From positions 1-9,069 of the forward strand of contig CAMPJN010000132.1 of NCBI GenBank assembly GCA_946886875.1: 9,069 nt of DNA, given 5' to 3'. Origin of the DNA: an uncultured Pseudomonas sp. Lineage in GTDB: Bacteria; Pseudomonadota; Gammaproteobacteria; Pseudomonadales; Pseudomonadaceae. The position numbers and the translations under genes were made by a program. The notes under the pieces are model-generated. The model saw only the letters and a program-made list of their open reading frames with translations. It was not told the DNA's origin and did no database searches. Of the stretch, positions 1 through 6,249 are shown in pieces (positions within the stretch are counted from its first letter, which is position 1; the number at the start of each line of letters is the position of its first letter).

Positions 1-90
1 TTAGCGTCCACCAATGGTCGCGTTAGGCTCCCTCTTCCTACCGCTCAAGGCGAAGTTCGAGAGCCTTCCTGGTCCCCCTTCCTGAACTGA
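1..90 (+). CDS. tolB: TolB, C-terminal end (partial)
   Basis: Frame 1 is open from the left edge to a TGA at 88-90 and encodes 29 residues, including NGRVRLPLPTAQGEVREPSW and ending SPFLN. This resembles the end of Pseudomonas TolB, the last blade of its beta-propeller. TolB is a periplasmic protein that binds Pal and TolA within the Tol-Pal complex, which draws the outer membrane inward at division. The position 78 bp before pal is the expected gene order (tolQRAB-pal-cpoB). The reading is short, so identity rests on the C-terminal residues plus context. Only the 3' end is present; the start lies outside the window. Confidence 0.85.
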   Translation, partial: LASTNGRVRLPLPTAQGEVREPSWSPFLN

Positions 91-109
91 TGCGGCCGTT
101 CCACATAAT
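82..109 (+). promoter_or_regulatory. possible sigma-70 promoter for pal-cpoB
   Basis: CTGAAC (82-87, in the last tolB codons) is followed after 16 bp by CATAAT (104-109), five of six matches to the -10 consensus. It lies 59 bp before the pal start. In P. putida, as I recall, oprL and the following gene form a transcription unit separate from tolQRAB, so a promoter here is expected. The -35 match is weak (three of six), and no start site can be seen from sequence alone. Confidence 0.35.
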
Positions 110-168
110 TGTTTTATCTGCTTTTGCAACACTGCTTTAACACACTGGGGTTCACTAGGAGTTACACG

Positions 169-666
169 ATGGAAATGTTGAAATTTGGTAAGTTTGCTGT
201 TCTGGCTCTGGCTCTCGCCGTAGCTGCTGGTTGCTCCTCGAAAGGCGGCGACGCTGCTGGCGAAGGCGCTACCGATCCTAACGCTGGTTACGGTGCCGAC
301 ACTGGCGCTGTCGATGGCAGCCTGAGCGAAGAAGCTGCTCTGCGCGCTATCACCACCTTCTACTTCGAATACGACAGCTCGGACCTGAAGCCGGAAGCCA
401 TGCGCGCTCTGGACGTTCACGCCAAAGACCTGAAAGGCAACGGCGCTCGCGTCGTCCTGGAAGGCCACGCTGACGAGCGCGGTACCCGTGAATACAACAT
501 GGCTCTGGGCGAGCGTCGCTCCAAGGCCGTTCAGCGCTACCTGGTGCTGCAGGGTGTTTCCCCTGCTCAGCTGGAAGTGGTGTCCTACGGTGAAGAGCGT
601 GCGATTGCCACTGGCAACGACGAGCAATCCTGGGCACAAAACCGTCGCGTCGAACTGCGTAAGTAA
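169..666 (+). CDS. pal: Peptidoglycan-associated lipoprotein Pal (OprL)
   Basis: The 165-residue outer-membrane lipoprotein anchors the outer membrane to peptidoglycan and partners with TolB. The start at 169 is chosen because AGGAG (157-161) sits 7 bases before it and because the protein then begins MEMLKFGKF, as in OprL; an upstream in-frame extension to 109 has no such support. Residues 1-21 are a lipoprotein signal ending AVAAG with the lipidated Cys22, followed by a Gly/Ala-rich linker to about residue 50. The OmpA-like domain covers about 60-165. Asp102 and Arg117, in the stretch HADERG...YNMALGERR, match the two OmpA residues that bind diaminopimelate. The gene uses many GCT and GGT codons, as highly expressed genes do. 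cpoB follows after 6 bp. Confidence 0.98.
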   Translation: MEMLKFGKFAVLALALAVAAGCSSKGGDAAGEGATDPNAGYGADTGAVDGSLSEEAALRAITTFYFEYDSSDLKPEAMRALDVHAKDLKGNGARVVLEGHADERGTREYNMALGERRSKAVQRYLVLQGVSPAQLEVVSYGEERAIATGNDEQSWAQNRRVELRK

Positions 667-672
667 TTCGAT

Positions 673-1488
673 ATGCGAACTTGCCGTCGTGCTTTAACCA
701 TTTTGGCGCTCAGCTTGCCGTTCGCGGCTTGGGCTGAGGTTCCCGTGGTGGATAACAACGCCGAATATGGCAGTAATCCACCTGCTGGTTACGGCACGTC
801 CGGCGCCTACGCCGGGGTGGGGGCTACGGCCCCCGCCTCGGCGCAAGGCATGCTGTTCAGCCAGTTGCAGCAGATGCAGCAGGAAATCGCGCAGCTGCGC
901 GGTATGCTCGAAGAGCAGCAGAACGAGATACAGCGTTTGAAGCAAGAGAGCCTGGAGCGTTATCAGGATCTCGATAGCCGTATGAGTGGTGGTGCAGCCG
1001 GTGCTGCGGGCAACCAGAATTCTCCAGCCGATGGCGCCATTGACGCCAACGGTACGCCGACCCCGCCTGCGGGTCAGACGCCAACGGCGGCCAGCAATGA
1101 GCCGGCCGATCCCGCCAAGGAAAAGCTGTTCTACGAAGCGGCCTTCGATTTGATCAAGGTGAAGGACTTCGACAAGGCCAATCAGGCCTTCAGTGCTTTC
1201 CTACGCAAATATCCGAACAGCCAATATGCCGGCAACGCTCAGTATTGGCTGGGCGAAGTGAACCTGGCGCAGGGCAATCTGCAAGGCGCTGGTCAGGCTT
1301 TCGCCAAAGTCAGCCAGGCTTATCCGAGCCATGCCAAGGTGCCCGATTCGCTATTCAAACTCGCCGATGTCGAGCAGCGCCTGGGTAACACCGACAAGGC
1401 CAAAGGCATCCTGCAGCAAGTGGTCGCTCAGTATCCGGGCAGCTCTGCCGCACAATTGGCGCAACGGGATTTGCAGCGGTTGCAATAA
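673..1488 (+). CDS. cpoB: Cell division coordinator CpoB (YbgF), TPR protein of the Tol-Pal cluster
   Basis: The 271-residue periplasmic protein couples Tol-Pal constriction with peptidoglycan synthesis by PBP1B in E. coli. Residues 1-21 form a signal peptide ending AWA, with mature protein starting EVPVVD. Residues about 60-103 are a Gln/Leu/Glu-rich coiled coil, the trimerisation part in the family. A Gly/Ala/Pro/Thr-rich linker follows (104-147), then three TPR-like repeats at about 151-184, 188-221 and 225-258, with the typical KYPNS, AYPSH and QYPGS turns. It starts 6 bp after the pal stop with no clear Shine-Dalgarno sequence, so translation may be coupled to pal. A strong terminator follows within 50 bp, making this the last gene of the cluster. 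Confidence 0.96.
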   Translation: MRTCRRALTILALSLPFAAWAEVPVVDNNAEYGSNPPAGYGTSGAYAGVGATAPASAQGMLFSQLQQMQQEIAQLRGMLEEQQNEIQRLKQESLERYQDLDSRMSGGAAGAAGNQNSPADGAIDANGTPTPPAGQTPTAASNEPADPAKEKLFYEAAFDLIKVKDFDKANQAFSAFLRKYPNSQYAGNAQYWLGEVNLAQGNLQGAGQAFAKVSQAYPSHAKVPDSLFKLADVEQRLGNTDKAKGILQQVVAQYPGSSAAQLAQRDLQRLQ

Positions 1489-1508
1489 AAGTTGAACTGA
1501 AGATCAAC

Positions 1509-1534
1509 AAACCCGCGCTCTGCGCGGGTTTTTT
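1509..1534 (+). terminator. Intrinsic terminator of pal-cpoB
   Basis: ACCCGCGC (1511-1518) pairs perfectly with GCGCGGGT (1522-1529) around a TCT loop. The stem is extended by flanking A-T pairs and followed by six T (1529-1534). It lies 20 bp after the cpoB stop. Confidence 0.93.
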
Positions 1535-1684
1535 ATGGCCCGCCGTTCCTGGCGGCCACCCTCCGGGCCGTCGCTGCGCGACGTTAAAAATTTCTCCCGG
1601 CAGTTTTTTATGGCCCGCCATCCCTGGCGGCCACCCTTCGGGCCGTCGCTACGCGACGTTAAAAACTGCTCCCGGCAGTTTTTT
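1535..1684 (+). repeat. Two tandem copies of a 75-bp palindrome-rich element
   Basis: Copy 1 is 1535-1609 and copy 2 is 1610-1684. They differ at six of 75 positions. Each copy starts ATGGCCCGCC and ends CCCGGCAGTTTTTT. Within each are a GC hairpin (CCGCC/GGCGG), a perfect CGTCGC/GCGACG hairpin in copy 1 (1569-1583, loop TGC; in copy 2 the loop is TAC), and a 3' hairpin leading into T6. The T6 ending the cpoB terminator (1529-1534) sits exactly one period before the T6 of copy 1, so three T6 tracts occur at 75-bp steps. The open frame through both copies has four amino-acid changes and two silent ones, so it shows no sign of coding constraint. Confidence 0.9.
1661..1684 (+). terminator. Second terminator-like hairpin (end of repeat copy 2)
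   Basis: AAAAACTGC (1661-1669) pairs with GCAGTTTTT (1675-1683) around TCCCG, with a T6 tract at 1679-1684. This is the form of an intrinsic terminator. Copy 1 has TTTC in place of ACTG in the left arm, so the same stem is broken there. It would insulate queE from any readthrough from cpoB. Confidence 0.65.
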
Positions 1685-1686
1685 CG

Positions 1687-1694
1687 TATACAAT
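1687..1694 (+). promoter_or_regulatory. possible -10 element for queE
   Basis: TATACAAT at 1687-1694 contains TACAAT (1689-1694), a five-of-six match to the -10 hexamer, and lies just after the last terminator-like hairpin. No good -35 sits 16-18 bp upstream, so this is a weak call based mainly on queE needing its own promoter after two terminators. Confidence 0.3.
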
Positions 1695-1757
1695 TCGCGG
1701 CCCCTTTTCCCGCAACGGAGGCGGATGGCCTGTTTAGCCGTCACGCCCGTGGCTGAT

Positions 1758-2405
1758 ATGCAAGAAACCCTGCGCATTACCGAGATTTTCTACTCGCTGC
1801 AGGGCGAGACGCGCACCGCCGGCTTGCCGACTGTGTTCGTTCGCCTGACCGGCTGTCCTTTGCGTTGCCAATACTGCGACACCGCCTATGCCTTCAGTGG
1901 CGGCGAAATCCAGTCGCTGGATGCCATAGTCGAGCAGGTCGCCGGCTACAAGCCGCGCTATGTCTGCGTGACTGGTGGCGAACCCTTGGCCCAGCCCAAT
2001 TGCATTCCTTTGCTCAAGCGTCTGTGCGATGCCGGCTATGAAGTGTCGCTGGAAACCAGTGGTGCGCTGGATGTCTCGGCGGTCGATCCGCGGGTCAGCA
2101 AGGTGCTCGATCTGAAGACTCCGGGCTCGGCGGAAGTGGCGCGCAATCGCTACGAGAACATCGAGCTGCTGACGCCCAACGATCAGGTCAAGTTTGTTAT
2201 CTGCTCGCGCGAAGACTACGACTGGGCGGTGACCAAGCTGATCCAATACCAGTTGGACAAGCGCGCTGGCGAAGTGCTGATGTCGCCCAGTCATCACGAG
2301 CTGGACGCGCGCTCCCTGGCCAACTGGATAGTCGCCGACAATCTGCCCGTGCGCCTGCAAATGCAGCTGCACAAGATTCTCTGGAACGACGAGCCGGGCC
2401 ACTGA
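1758..2405 (+). CDS. queE: 7-carboxy-7-deazaguanine synthase QueE
   Basis: Radical-SAM enzyme that converts 6-carboxytetrahydropterin to 7-carboxy-7-deazaguanine in the preQ0/queuosine pathway. Numbered from the ATG at 1758 (215 residues), Cys33, Cys37 and Cys40 form the CX3CX2C [4Fe-4S] motif (CPLRCQYC). GGEP at 73-76 is the SAM-binding loop. The N-terminal [16 protein letters not shown] is the family's opening. The start is uncertain. ATG 1758 gives the length and N-terminus I recall for Pseudomonas homologues but has no good ribosome site. ATG 1725 has GGAGG (1717-1721) only 3 bases ahead and would add 11 residues. A GTG at 1749 is also in frame. queC, the next enzyme, follows after 118 bp. 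Confidence 0.96.
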   Translation: MQETLRITEIFYSLQGETRTAGLPTVFVRLTGCPLRCQYCDTAYAFSGGEIQSLDAIVEQVAGYKPRYVCVTGGEPLAQPNCIPLLKRLCDAGYEVSLETSGALDVSAVDPRVSKVLDLKTPGSAEVARNRYENIELLTPNDQVKFVICSREDYDWAVTKLIQYQLDKRAGEVLMSPSHHELDARSLANWIVADNLPVRLQMQLHKILWNDEPGH

Positions 2406-2439
2406 GTCCGCTCGCGCGACTTTCGGATCGCTTGCCCGC

Positions 2440-2468
2440 TTAGGGCGCTTATATAACTGCAATATGAT
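2440..2468 (+). promoter_or_regulatory. possible promoter in the queE-queC gap
   Basis: TATGAT (2463-2468) matches five of six -10 positions and lies 17 bp after TTAGGG (2440-2445), which is a poor -35. The 118-bp gap is long for co-translated genes, so a separate queC promoter is plausible. I see no strong terminator after queE, so readthrough from queE is equally possible. Confidence 0.25.
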
Positions 2469-2523
2469 CAGAATCTCTGGCTGTCCTGCGCGCCTAGGGT
2501 TCTGTAATAACGGGGTATTGTCG

Positions 2524-3198
2524 ATGAACGATAAAAAAGCGCTGATTCTTCTTTCCGGCGGACTGGATTCGGCCACAGTGGTGGCGCTGGCCAAGGCGCA
2601 GGGCTACAGCTGCTACAGCATGAGCTTCGACTATGGTCAGCGTCATCGCGCCGAGTTGCAGGCCGCTGAGCGCGTGGCGCAGCATCTGGGGGTGGTCGAA
2701 CACAAAGTCGTTGGCATCGACCTCAACGGCATCGGTGGCTCTGCGCTGACCGACAGTAGCATCGATGTGCCGGAAACACCGACCGAGGGTATCCCGATCA
2801 CTTACGTGCCGGCGCGCAATACGGTATTTCTGGCGCTGGCCCTGGGCTGGGCCGAAGTGCTGGGAGCGCGGGATATTTTTATCGGCGTCAATGCAGTGGA
2901 TTACTCCGGCTACCCGGATTGCCGTTCGGAATTCATCGAGGCTTTCGAGCGTATGGCCAACCTGGCGACCAGGGCCGGCGTGGAGGGGCAGGGCTTCCGC
3001 ATCCAGGCGCCGTTGCAGTATATGAGCAAGGCCGAGATCATCCAGGCGGGCACTCAGCATGGCGTCGACTACGGGTTGACGGTGTCCTGCTACCAGGCCG
3101 ACAGCGATGGTCGTGCCTGCGGTAAATGCGAGAGCTGCCGGCTGCGCGCGGCGGGGTTTGCCAATGCCGGTGTGGTCGATCCAACTCGTTATCGCTAA
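2524..3198 (+). CDS. queC: 7-cyano-7-deazaguanine synthase QueC
   Basis: ATP-dependent enzyme that turns 7-carboxy-7-deazaguanine into preQ0 via an adenylated intermediate and an amide. The 224 residues fit the family. SGGLDS at 11-16 is the PP-loop ATP site. Cys189, Cys199, Cys202 and Cys205 are the structural zinc ligands near the C-terminus. The start at 2524 is chosen because the protein then begins [16 protein letters not shown], with GGGG (2512-2515) 8 bases ahead. The frame stays open back to an ATG at 2464, but those 20 extra residues have no family counterpart. With queE upstream it provides two successive steps. queD and the later tRNA-exchange enzymes are not in the window. Confidence 0.97.
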   Translation: MNDKKALILLSGGLDSATVVALAKAQGYSCYSMSFDYGQRHRAELQAAERVAQHLGVVEHKVVGIDLNGIGGSALTDSSIDVPETPTEGIPITYVPARNTVFLALALGWAEVLGARDIFIGVNAVDYSGYPDCRSEFIEAFERMANLATRAGVEGQGFRIQAPLQYMSKAEIIQAGTQHGVDYGLTVSCYQADSDGRACGKCESCRLRAAGFANAGVVDPTRYR

Positions 3199-3215
3199 AA
3201 GTTTGTCGTTTTTTG

Positions 3216-3243
3216 TTGATTTAATGAATTAAATCAGTATCAT
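3216..3243 (+). promoter_or_regulatory. sigma-70 promoter of tRNA-Lys
   Basis: TTGATT (3216-3221) and TATCAT (3238-3243) are separated by 16 bp. They match the -35 at four and the -10 at five of six positions. The 12 bases after the -10 are GC-rich (GCGCCTCGCGTC), the discriminator type associated with stringently controlled stable-RNA promoters. The expected start falls shortly before the mature tRNA end at 3256. Confidence 0.7.
3218..3235. repeat. AT-rich perfect palindrome in the tRNA promoter spacer
   Basis: GATTTAAT and ATTAAATC flank a central GA, giving 8-bp arms that fill nearly all the space between the -35 and -10 of the tRNA promoter. It could be an operator half-site pair, or simply AT-rich spacer. 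It lacks a T-tract at the right place to act as the queC terminator. Confidence 0.6.
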
Positions 3244-3255
3244 GCGCCTCGCGTC

Positions 3256-3331
3256 GGGTCGTTAGCTCAGTTGGTAGAGCAGTTGGCTTTTAACCAATTG
3301 GTCGTAGGTTCGAATCCCACACGACCCACCA
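3256..3331 (+). tRNA. tRNA-Lys (anticodon UUU)
   Basis: The 76-nt cloverleaf can be folded by hand. Acceptor GGGTCGT pairs with ACGACCC, the discriminator is A3328, and CCA is encoded (3329-3331). The D arm contains AGTTGGTAGA. Anticodon stem GTTGG/CCAAT encloses the loop CTTTTAA, giving anticodon TTT (Lys AAA/AAG). The T loop is TTCGAAT. The T stem GTAGG/CCCAC has one A-C mismatch at the 51-63 pair, unlike the fully paired E. coli gene. The gene has its own promoter and terminator. In P. aeruginosa the tRNA-Lys at this place, next to queC, is a known integration site for genomic islands; none is inserted here. Confidence 0.97.
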
Positions 3332-3336
3332 TATTC

Positions 3337-3350
3337 CCTTCCTCGGAAGG
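3337..3350 (+). other. Short hairpin just after tRNA-Lys
   Basis: CCTTC and GAAGG pair around CTCG, 5 bases after the encoded CCA. A compact hairpin in the 3' trailer could help mark where tRNA 3' processing starts. It has no T-tract and is not itself a terminator. Confidence 0.5.
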
Positions 3351-3355
3351 TACTT

Positions 3356-3398
3356 AAAGCCTGATGGCTCTGTTTGCACAGAGTTCTCGGGCTTTTTT
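3356..3398 (+). terminator. Intrinsic terminator of tRNA-Lys
   Basis: AAAGCCTGA (3356-3364) pairs with TCGGGCTTT (3387-3395), with one G-T wobble, and is followed by T6 (3393-3398). Inside, CTCTG pairs with CAGAG around TTTGCA, so the stem is long and interrupted once. It is placed 25 bp after the tRNA and separates it from nadA. Confidence 0.9.
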
Positions 3399-3455
3399 GT
3401 GTCCGCTGCTTTTCCATCCTCGTCGCGCTGCCGCTGTGCCCGCCTTGTCTGCGGG

Positions 3456-3461
3456 TATACT
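3456..3461 (+). promoter_or_regulatory. possible -10 element for nadA
   Basis: TATACT (3456-3461) matches five of six -10 positions and lies 38 bp before the nadA start, after the tRNA terminator. The sequence 16-18 bp upstream is not a recognisable -35. The call rests on nadA needing a promoter in this roughly 100-bp stretch. Confidence 0.35.
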
Positions 3462-3499
3462 CGAGTTCCGTGCCGCTAGACCTTCGCAGGCCTGATGAT

Positions 3500-4558
3500 A
3501 TGACGCAGATTTCCGAACGCCTTCTAGTCCAGGCTCATCTGGATGCCAAGCAACCCAAGCCTTTGACGCCCGAGCAGGAAGCGTTTTATCGCGCCGAAAT
3601 CGCCGCCGAACTGAAGAAGCAGAATGCCGTGCTGGTCGCTCACTATTACTGTGACCCGGTGCTGCAGGCGTTGGCCGAGGAGACCGGCGGCTGCGTCTCC
3701 GATTCCCTGGAAATGGCGCGATTCGGCAACGCCCACCCGGCGCAGACGGTGCTGGTCGCTGGGGTCAAGTTCATGGGTGAGACGGCGAAGATCCTCAACC
3801 CGGAAAAGCGCGTGCTGATGCCGACCCTGGAGGCGACCTGCTCGCTGGACCTGGGTTGCCCGGTGGAAGAGTTCGCCGCGTTCTGCGATCAACATCCGCA
3901 GCGTACCGTGGTGGTTTATGCCAATACCTCGGCGGCGGTGAAGGCGCGCGCCGACTGGGTGGTAACCTCCAGCTGCGCCGTGGAGATCGTCGAACACCTG
4001 ATGGACAACGGCGAGAGCATCATCTGGGCGCCGGACCAGCACCTGGGCCGCTATATCCAGAACAAGACCGGTGCCGACATGCTGCTGTGGGACGGTGCCT
4101 GCATCGTTCACGAGGAATTCAAGGCCAAGCAGCTGGAAGACATGAAGGCGCTGTATCCCGAGGCCGCCGTGTTGGTGCATCCGGAGTCGCCGACCGCGGT
4201 GATCGAGTTGGCCGATGCGGTGGGTTCCACCAGCCAGCTGATCGCCGCTGCGCAAACGCTGCCGAACAAGATGTTTATCGTCGCCACCGACTGCGGCATC
4301 TTCTACAAGATGCAGCAGTTGTGCCCGGACAAGGAGTTCATCGAGGCGCCCACCGCCGGTAACGGCGCGGCGTGCCGCAGCTGCGCCCATTGTCCATGGA
4401 TGGCGATGAACACCCTGGAACGTACTCTGAGTTGCCTACGTGAGGGCAGCAACGAGATATTCGTCGACCCGGCGCTGATCCCCAAGGCGATCAAACCGCT
4501 CAAGCGCATGCTCGACTTCACCCAGGCGGCGCGGCTCAAGCTGTCCGGCAACGCGTAA
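3500..4558 (+). CDS. nadA: Quinolinate synthase NadA
   Basis: [4Fe-4S] enzyme that condenses iminoaspartate (from NadB) with dihydroxyacetone phosphate to make quinolinate, the first pyridine ring of NAD synthesis. It acts in the cytoplasm. The start at 3500 gives 352 residues beginning MTQISERLL, as in Pseudomonas NadA; the open frame back to 3374 runs through the tRNA terminator and is not used. Cluster ligands are Cys114 (EATCSLD), Cys201 (GACIVH) and Cys298, the last Cys of CRSCAHC (292-298), equivalent to E. coli Cys113, Cys200 and Cys297. HYY (48-50) and SSCAVEI (157-163) are also in conserved blocks. Residue 265 is Cys (ATDCGIFYK) where E. coli has Arg. The ribosome site is modest (GCAGG, 3486-3490). 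bepA converges on it. Confidence 0.97.
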   Translation: MTQISERLLVQAHLDAKQPKPLTPEQEAFYRAEIAAELKKQNAVLVAHYYCDPVLQALAEETGGCVSDSLEMARFGNAHPAQTVLVAGVKFMGETAKILNPEKRVLMPTLEATCSLDLGCPVEEFAAFCDQHPQRTVVVYANTSAAVKARADWVVTSSCAVEIVEHLMDNGESIIWAPDQHLGRYIQNKTGADMLLWDGACIVHEEFKAKQLEDMKALYPEAAVLVHPESPTAVIELADAVGSTSQLIAAAQTLPNKMFIVATDCGIFYKMQQLCPDKEFIEAPTAGNGAACRSCAHCPWMAMNTLERTLSCLREGSNEIFVDPALIPKAIKPLKRMLDFTQAARLKLSGNA

Positions 4559-4567
4559 ACTGCGCGG

Positions 4568-4625
4568 CCGGATGCATTCCGGAAGCGATTGGCCTGATTG
4601 TGAAGATTCTCCGGATTGCATCCGG
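4568..4625. repeat. Two small CCGGA-type palindromes after nadA
   Basis: CCGGA-TGCAT-TCCGG at 4568-4582 and CCGGAT-TGC-ATCCGG at 4611-4625 are two perfect inverted repeats of similar sequence, 28 bp apart, starting 9 bp after the nadA stop. Neither has a T-tract. They look like small Pseudomonas intergenic palindromes and could stabilise mRNA ends. Confidence 0.6.
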
Positions 4626-4627
4626 GG

Positions 4628-4697
4628 GTAGGGTGGATGACACCGTTTTCATCCATCAATCGCACTTGGTGGATGGGTGAAGCGTCATCCACCCTAC
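4628..4697. repeat. 70-bp palindromic repeat element (REP/MITE-like hairpin)
   Basis: GTAGGGTGGATGAC (4628-4641) is the exact reverse complement of GTCATCCACCCTAC (4684-4697). The inner part also pairs imperfectly (CATCCATCAA with TTGGTGGATG), so the whole element folds into one long hairpin. It lies between the convergent nadA and bepA genes. I recall very similar 'GTAGGGTGGAT' elements in intergenic regions of several Pseudomonas genomes. Without an oligo-T it is more likely an RNA-end stabiliser or dispersed repeat than a classic terminator. Confidence 0.75.
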
Positions 4698-4753
4698 GAG
4701 GACACTACCTGCAAAAATAGACATAGGCGCGACGGGTTAGAGAACCTTGGTAG

Positions 4754-4783
4754 CCCGGATAAGCCTTGGCGCAATCCAGGATG
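4754..4783. repeat. Dispersed intergenic repeat, copy A
   Basis: This 30-bp block shares 26 positions with 7908-7937, including an exact 18-mer GGATAAGCCTTGGCGCAA (4757-4774). Both copies lie between convergent genes, about 3.1 kb apart, and all four differences are transitions. Here no clear second arm is present, so this may be a half or decayed element. Confidence 0.7.
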
Positions 4784-4815
4784 CGTCCTCTGGCTTCACC
4801 CTAAAGCCCCGCTTG

Positions 4816-6249
4816 CTAACGCAGCATCTGCTGGATCATGCGTTGGTCTTCGATCAACTCCCGCTGTCGCGCGTCGATGCGTGACGCCAGTTGGAAGTTA
4901 TTGCTGATCCGACGTTTGGCGAAGTCGAGTTGTTCGATGGCCTCGTCGTAATCGCCGACCAGCGCGAAGAATTCGGCGCGGGCCTGGTGCAGGCCAATGG
5001 TGTTGCCGCTGAGGCCGCGGACTTCGGCAACCAGATACCAGATGTCTGGATCTTTATCGCGGCGTTTGAGCAGCTGGTCGAGCGCGCGCTCGGCGTCCTG
5101 GATATGGCCCTGCTTCATCAGCAGATCGACGTTGGCCTGGTTGATCGGGTAGTTCTTCGGGTACAGCTCGAGCAAGCGTTCGACGCGGCTTTGCGCCTCA
5201 GGTAGACGATTGGCGGCGAGATCCGATTCGACCTGCGCCAGGTTGTAGGCGATATCGTTCGGCGCTTTGCTCAGCAAGGGTTGCAGGGTTTCGCGCGCCT
5301 GTGGGTGCTGGCCGCGTTTGATCTGGGCGATGGCCAAGCCGTAGCGCGCGGCGTCGAGTTTGGGGTTTTCCGCGAGCATGGCGCGAAAGCGCTTGGCCGC
5401 CACGCCTGGGGTTTCTTCGTAGATCATTTGCACGCGAGCGCGCATCAGTTGATAGCGCAGGCTGTCGCTGGTGCCGCCGGCCTGGTACTGCTCGGCGCGG
5501 TTGCGGGTGTCGGCGATGCGCGATTCGGACACCGGGTGGGTGAGCAGGAACTCTGGCGGCAGGCGGTCGTAACGGTACTGGCGCATCAGTCGCTCGAACA
5601 TGCTCGGCATGGCGCGCGGGTCGTAGCCTGCTTTTTCCAGGTTGACCAAGCCGATGCGGTCGGCCTCCTGCTCGTTCTGCCGGGAGAAACGTCGTTGTTC
5701 CTGCATCGCTGCGGCCTGGGTCGAGGCGATCGCGGCGATACCCAGATCGCCCGCACCGGCGGCTGCCGCGACTATTCCCGCGAGCATCCCGGCCATCACC
5801 GGGATTTGCATGCGCTGTTGGGCTTCCAGGCCGCGGGCGAAGTGGCGCTGCGACAGGTGGGCGAGTTCGTGGGCCATGACCGAGGCATACTCGGCTTCGG
5901 TCTGGGCATACAGGAACAAGCCGCCGTTGACCCCGACAATCCCGCCCGGCGCGGCGAAGGCATTGATCTGCGGGCTGTCGAGCAGCACGAACTCCAGACG
6001 CCGGTCCTGCAGCTCGCTGGTTTCGCTGATGCGGTAGACGCTGCTTTCGACGAAGTCCTTGAGCTGCGGGTCGGACAGTTGGCGGACCTGGCCGCGCACC
6101 AGGCTCAGCCAGGCGCGACCCAACTGGTGCTCCTGCTGTGGCGAAACCAGCGCCGAACTGGCGTCGCCGAGCGAAGGGAGGTCATTGGCTGCAACGGGAA
6201 GGGCCAGCAGGCAGGCGAGCGTCAACAGGGTGGGGCGCAGAAAATTCAT
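4816..6249 (-). CDS. bepA: Periplasmic M48 metalloprotease/chaperone BepA (YfgC)
   Basis: The 477-residue secreted zinc protease is the counterpart of E. coli BepA, which helps LptD mature and degrades stalled outer-membrane proteins at the BAM complex. A signal peptide covers about residues 1-21 (...LALPVAA). The M48 domain follows (about 35-255). It has HELAH at 127-131 (zinc ligands His127 and His131, catalytic Glu128), Glu193 of EQEAD as third ligand, and His238 of THPV, which corresponds to the E. coli regulatory His246. An Ala/Gly-rich hydrophobic stretch (about 151-180) lies between the ligands, as in the family. Residues about 264-470 form a TPR-like helical domain. It is convergent with nadA and divergent from tusA. 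The ribosome site is weak. In E. coli this gene is sigma-E regulated and next to perM; here perM is also nearby. Confidence 0.95.
   Translation of the reverse strand: MNFLRPTLLTLACLLALPVAANDLPSLGDASSALVSPQQEHQLGRAWLSLVRGQVRQLSDPQLKDFVESSVYRISETSELQDRRLEFVLLDSPQINAFAAPGGIVGVNGGLFLYAQTEAEYASVMAHELAHLSQRHFARGLEAQQRMQIPVMAGMLAGIVAAAAGAGDLGIAAIASTQAAAMQEQRRFSRQNEQEADRIGLVNLEKAGYDPRAMPSMFERLMRQYRYDRLPPEFLLTHPVSESRIADTRNRAEQYQAGGTSDSLRYQLMRARVQMIYEETPGVAAKRFRAMLAENPKLDAARYGLAIAQIKRGQHPQARETLQPLLSKAPNDIAYNLAQVESDLAANRLPEAQSRVERLLELYPKNYPINQANVDLLMKQGHIQDAERALDQLLKRRDKDPDIWYLVAEVRGLSGNTIGLHQARAEFFALVGDYDEAIEQLDFAKRRISNNFQLASRIDARQRELIEDQRMIQQMLR

Noticed and set aside
1535..1684. CRISPR-like repeat
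   Set aside because: The two copies are directly adjacent with no spacer, are 75 bp long and differ at six places, and no cas gene is present.
2461..2523. preQ1 riboswitch in the queC leader
   Set aside because: The leader lacks the C-rich loop and A-rich tail expected of a preQ1-I aptamer, and I could not draw its pseudoknot. An Infernal scan with the Rfam preQ1 models would decide.
1734..2594. Minus-strand frame (286 codons) across queE and the start of queC
   Set aside because: Antisense shadow of two recognised genes; no motif, no ribosome site.
3374..3499. N-terminal extension of NadA by 42 residues
   Set aside because: It begins inside the tRNA terminator hairpin, has no ribosome site, and the product from 3500 already has the full family length.
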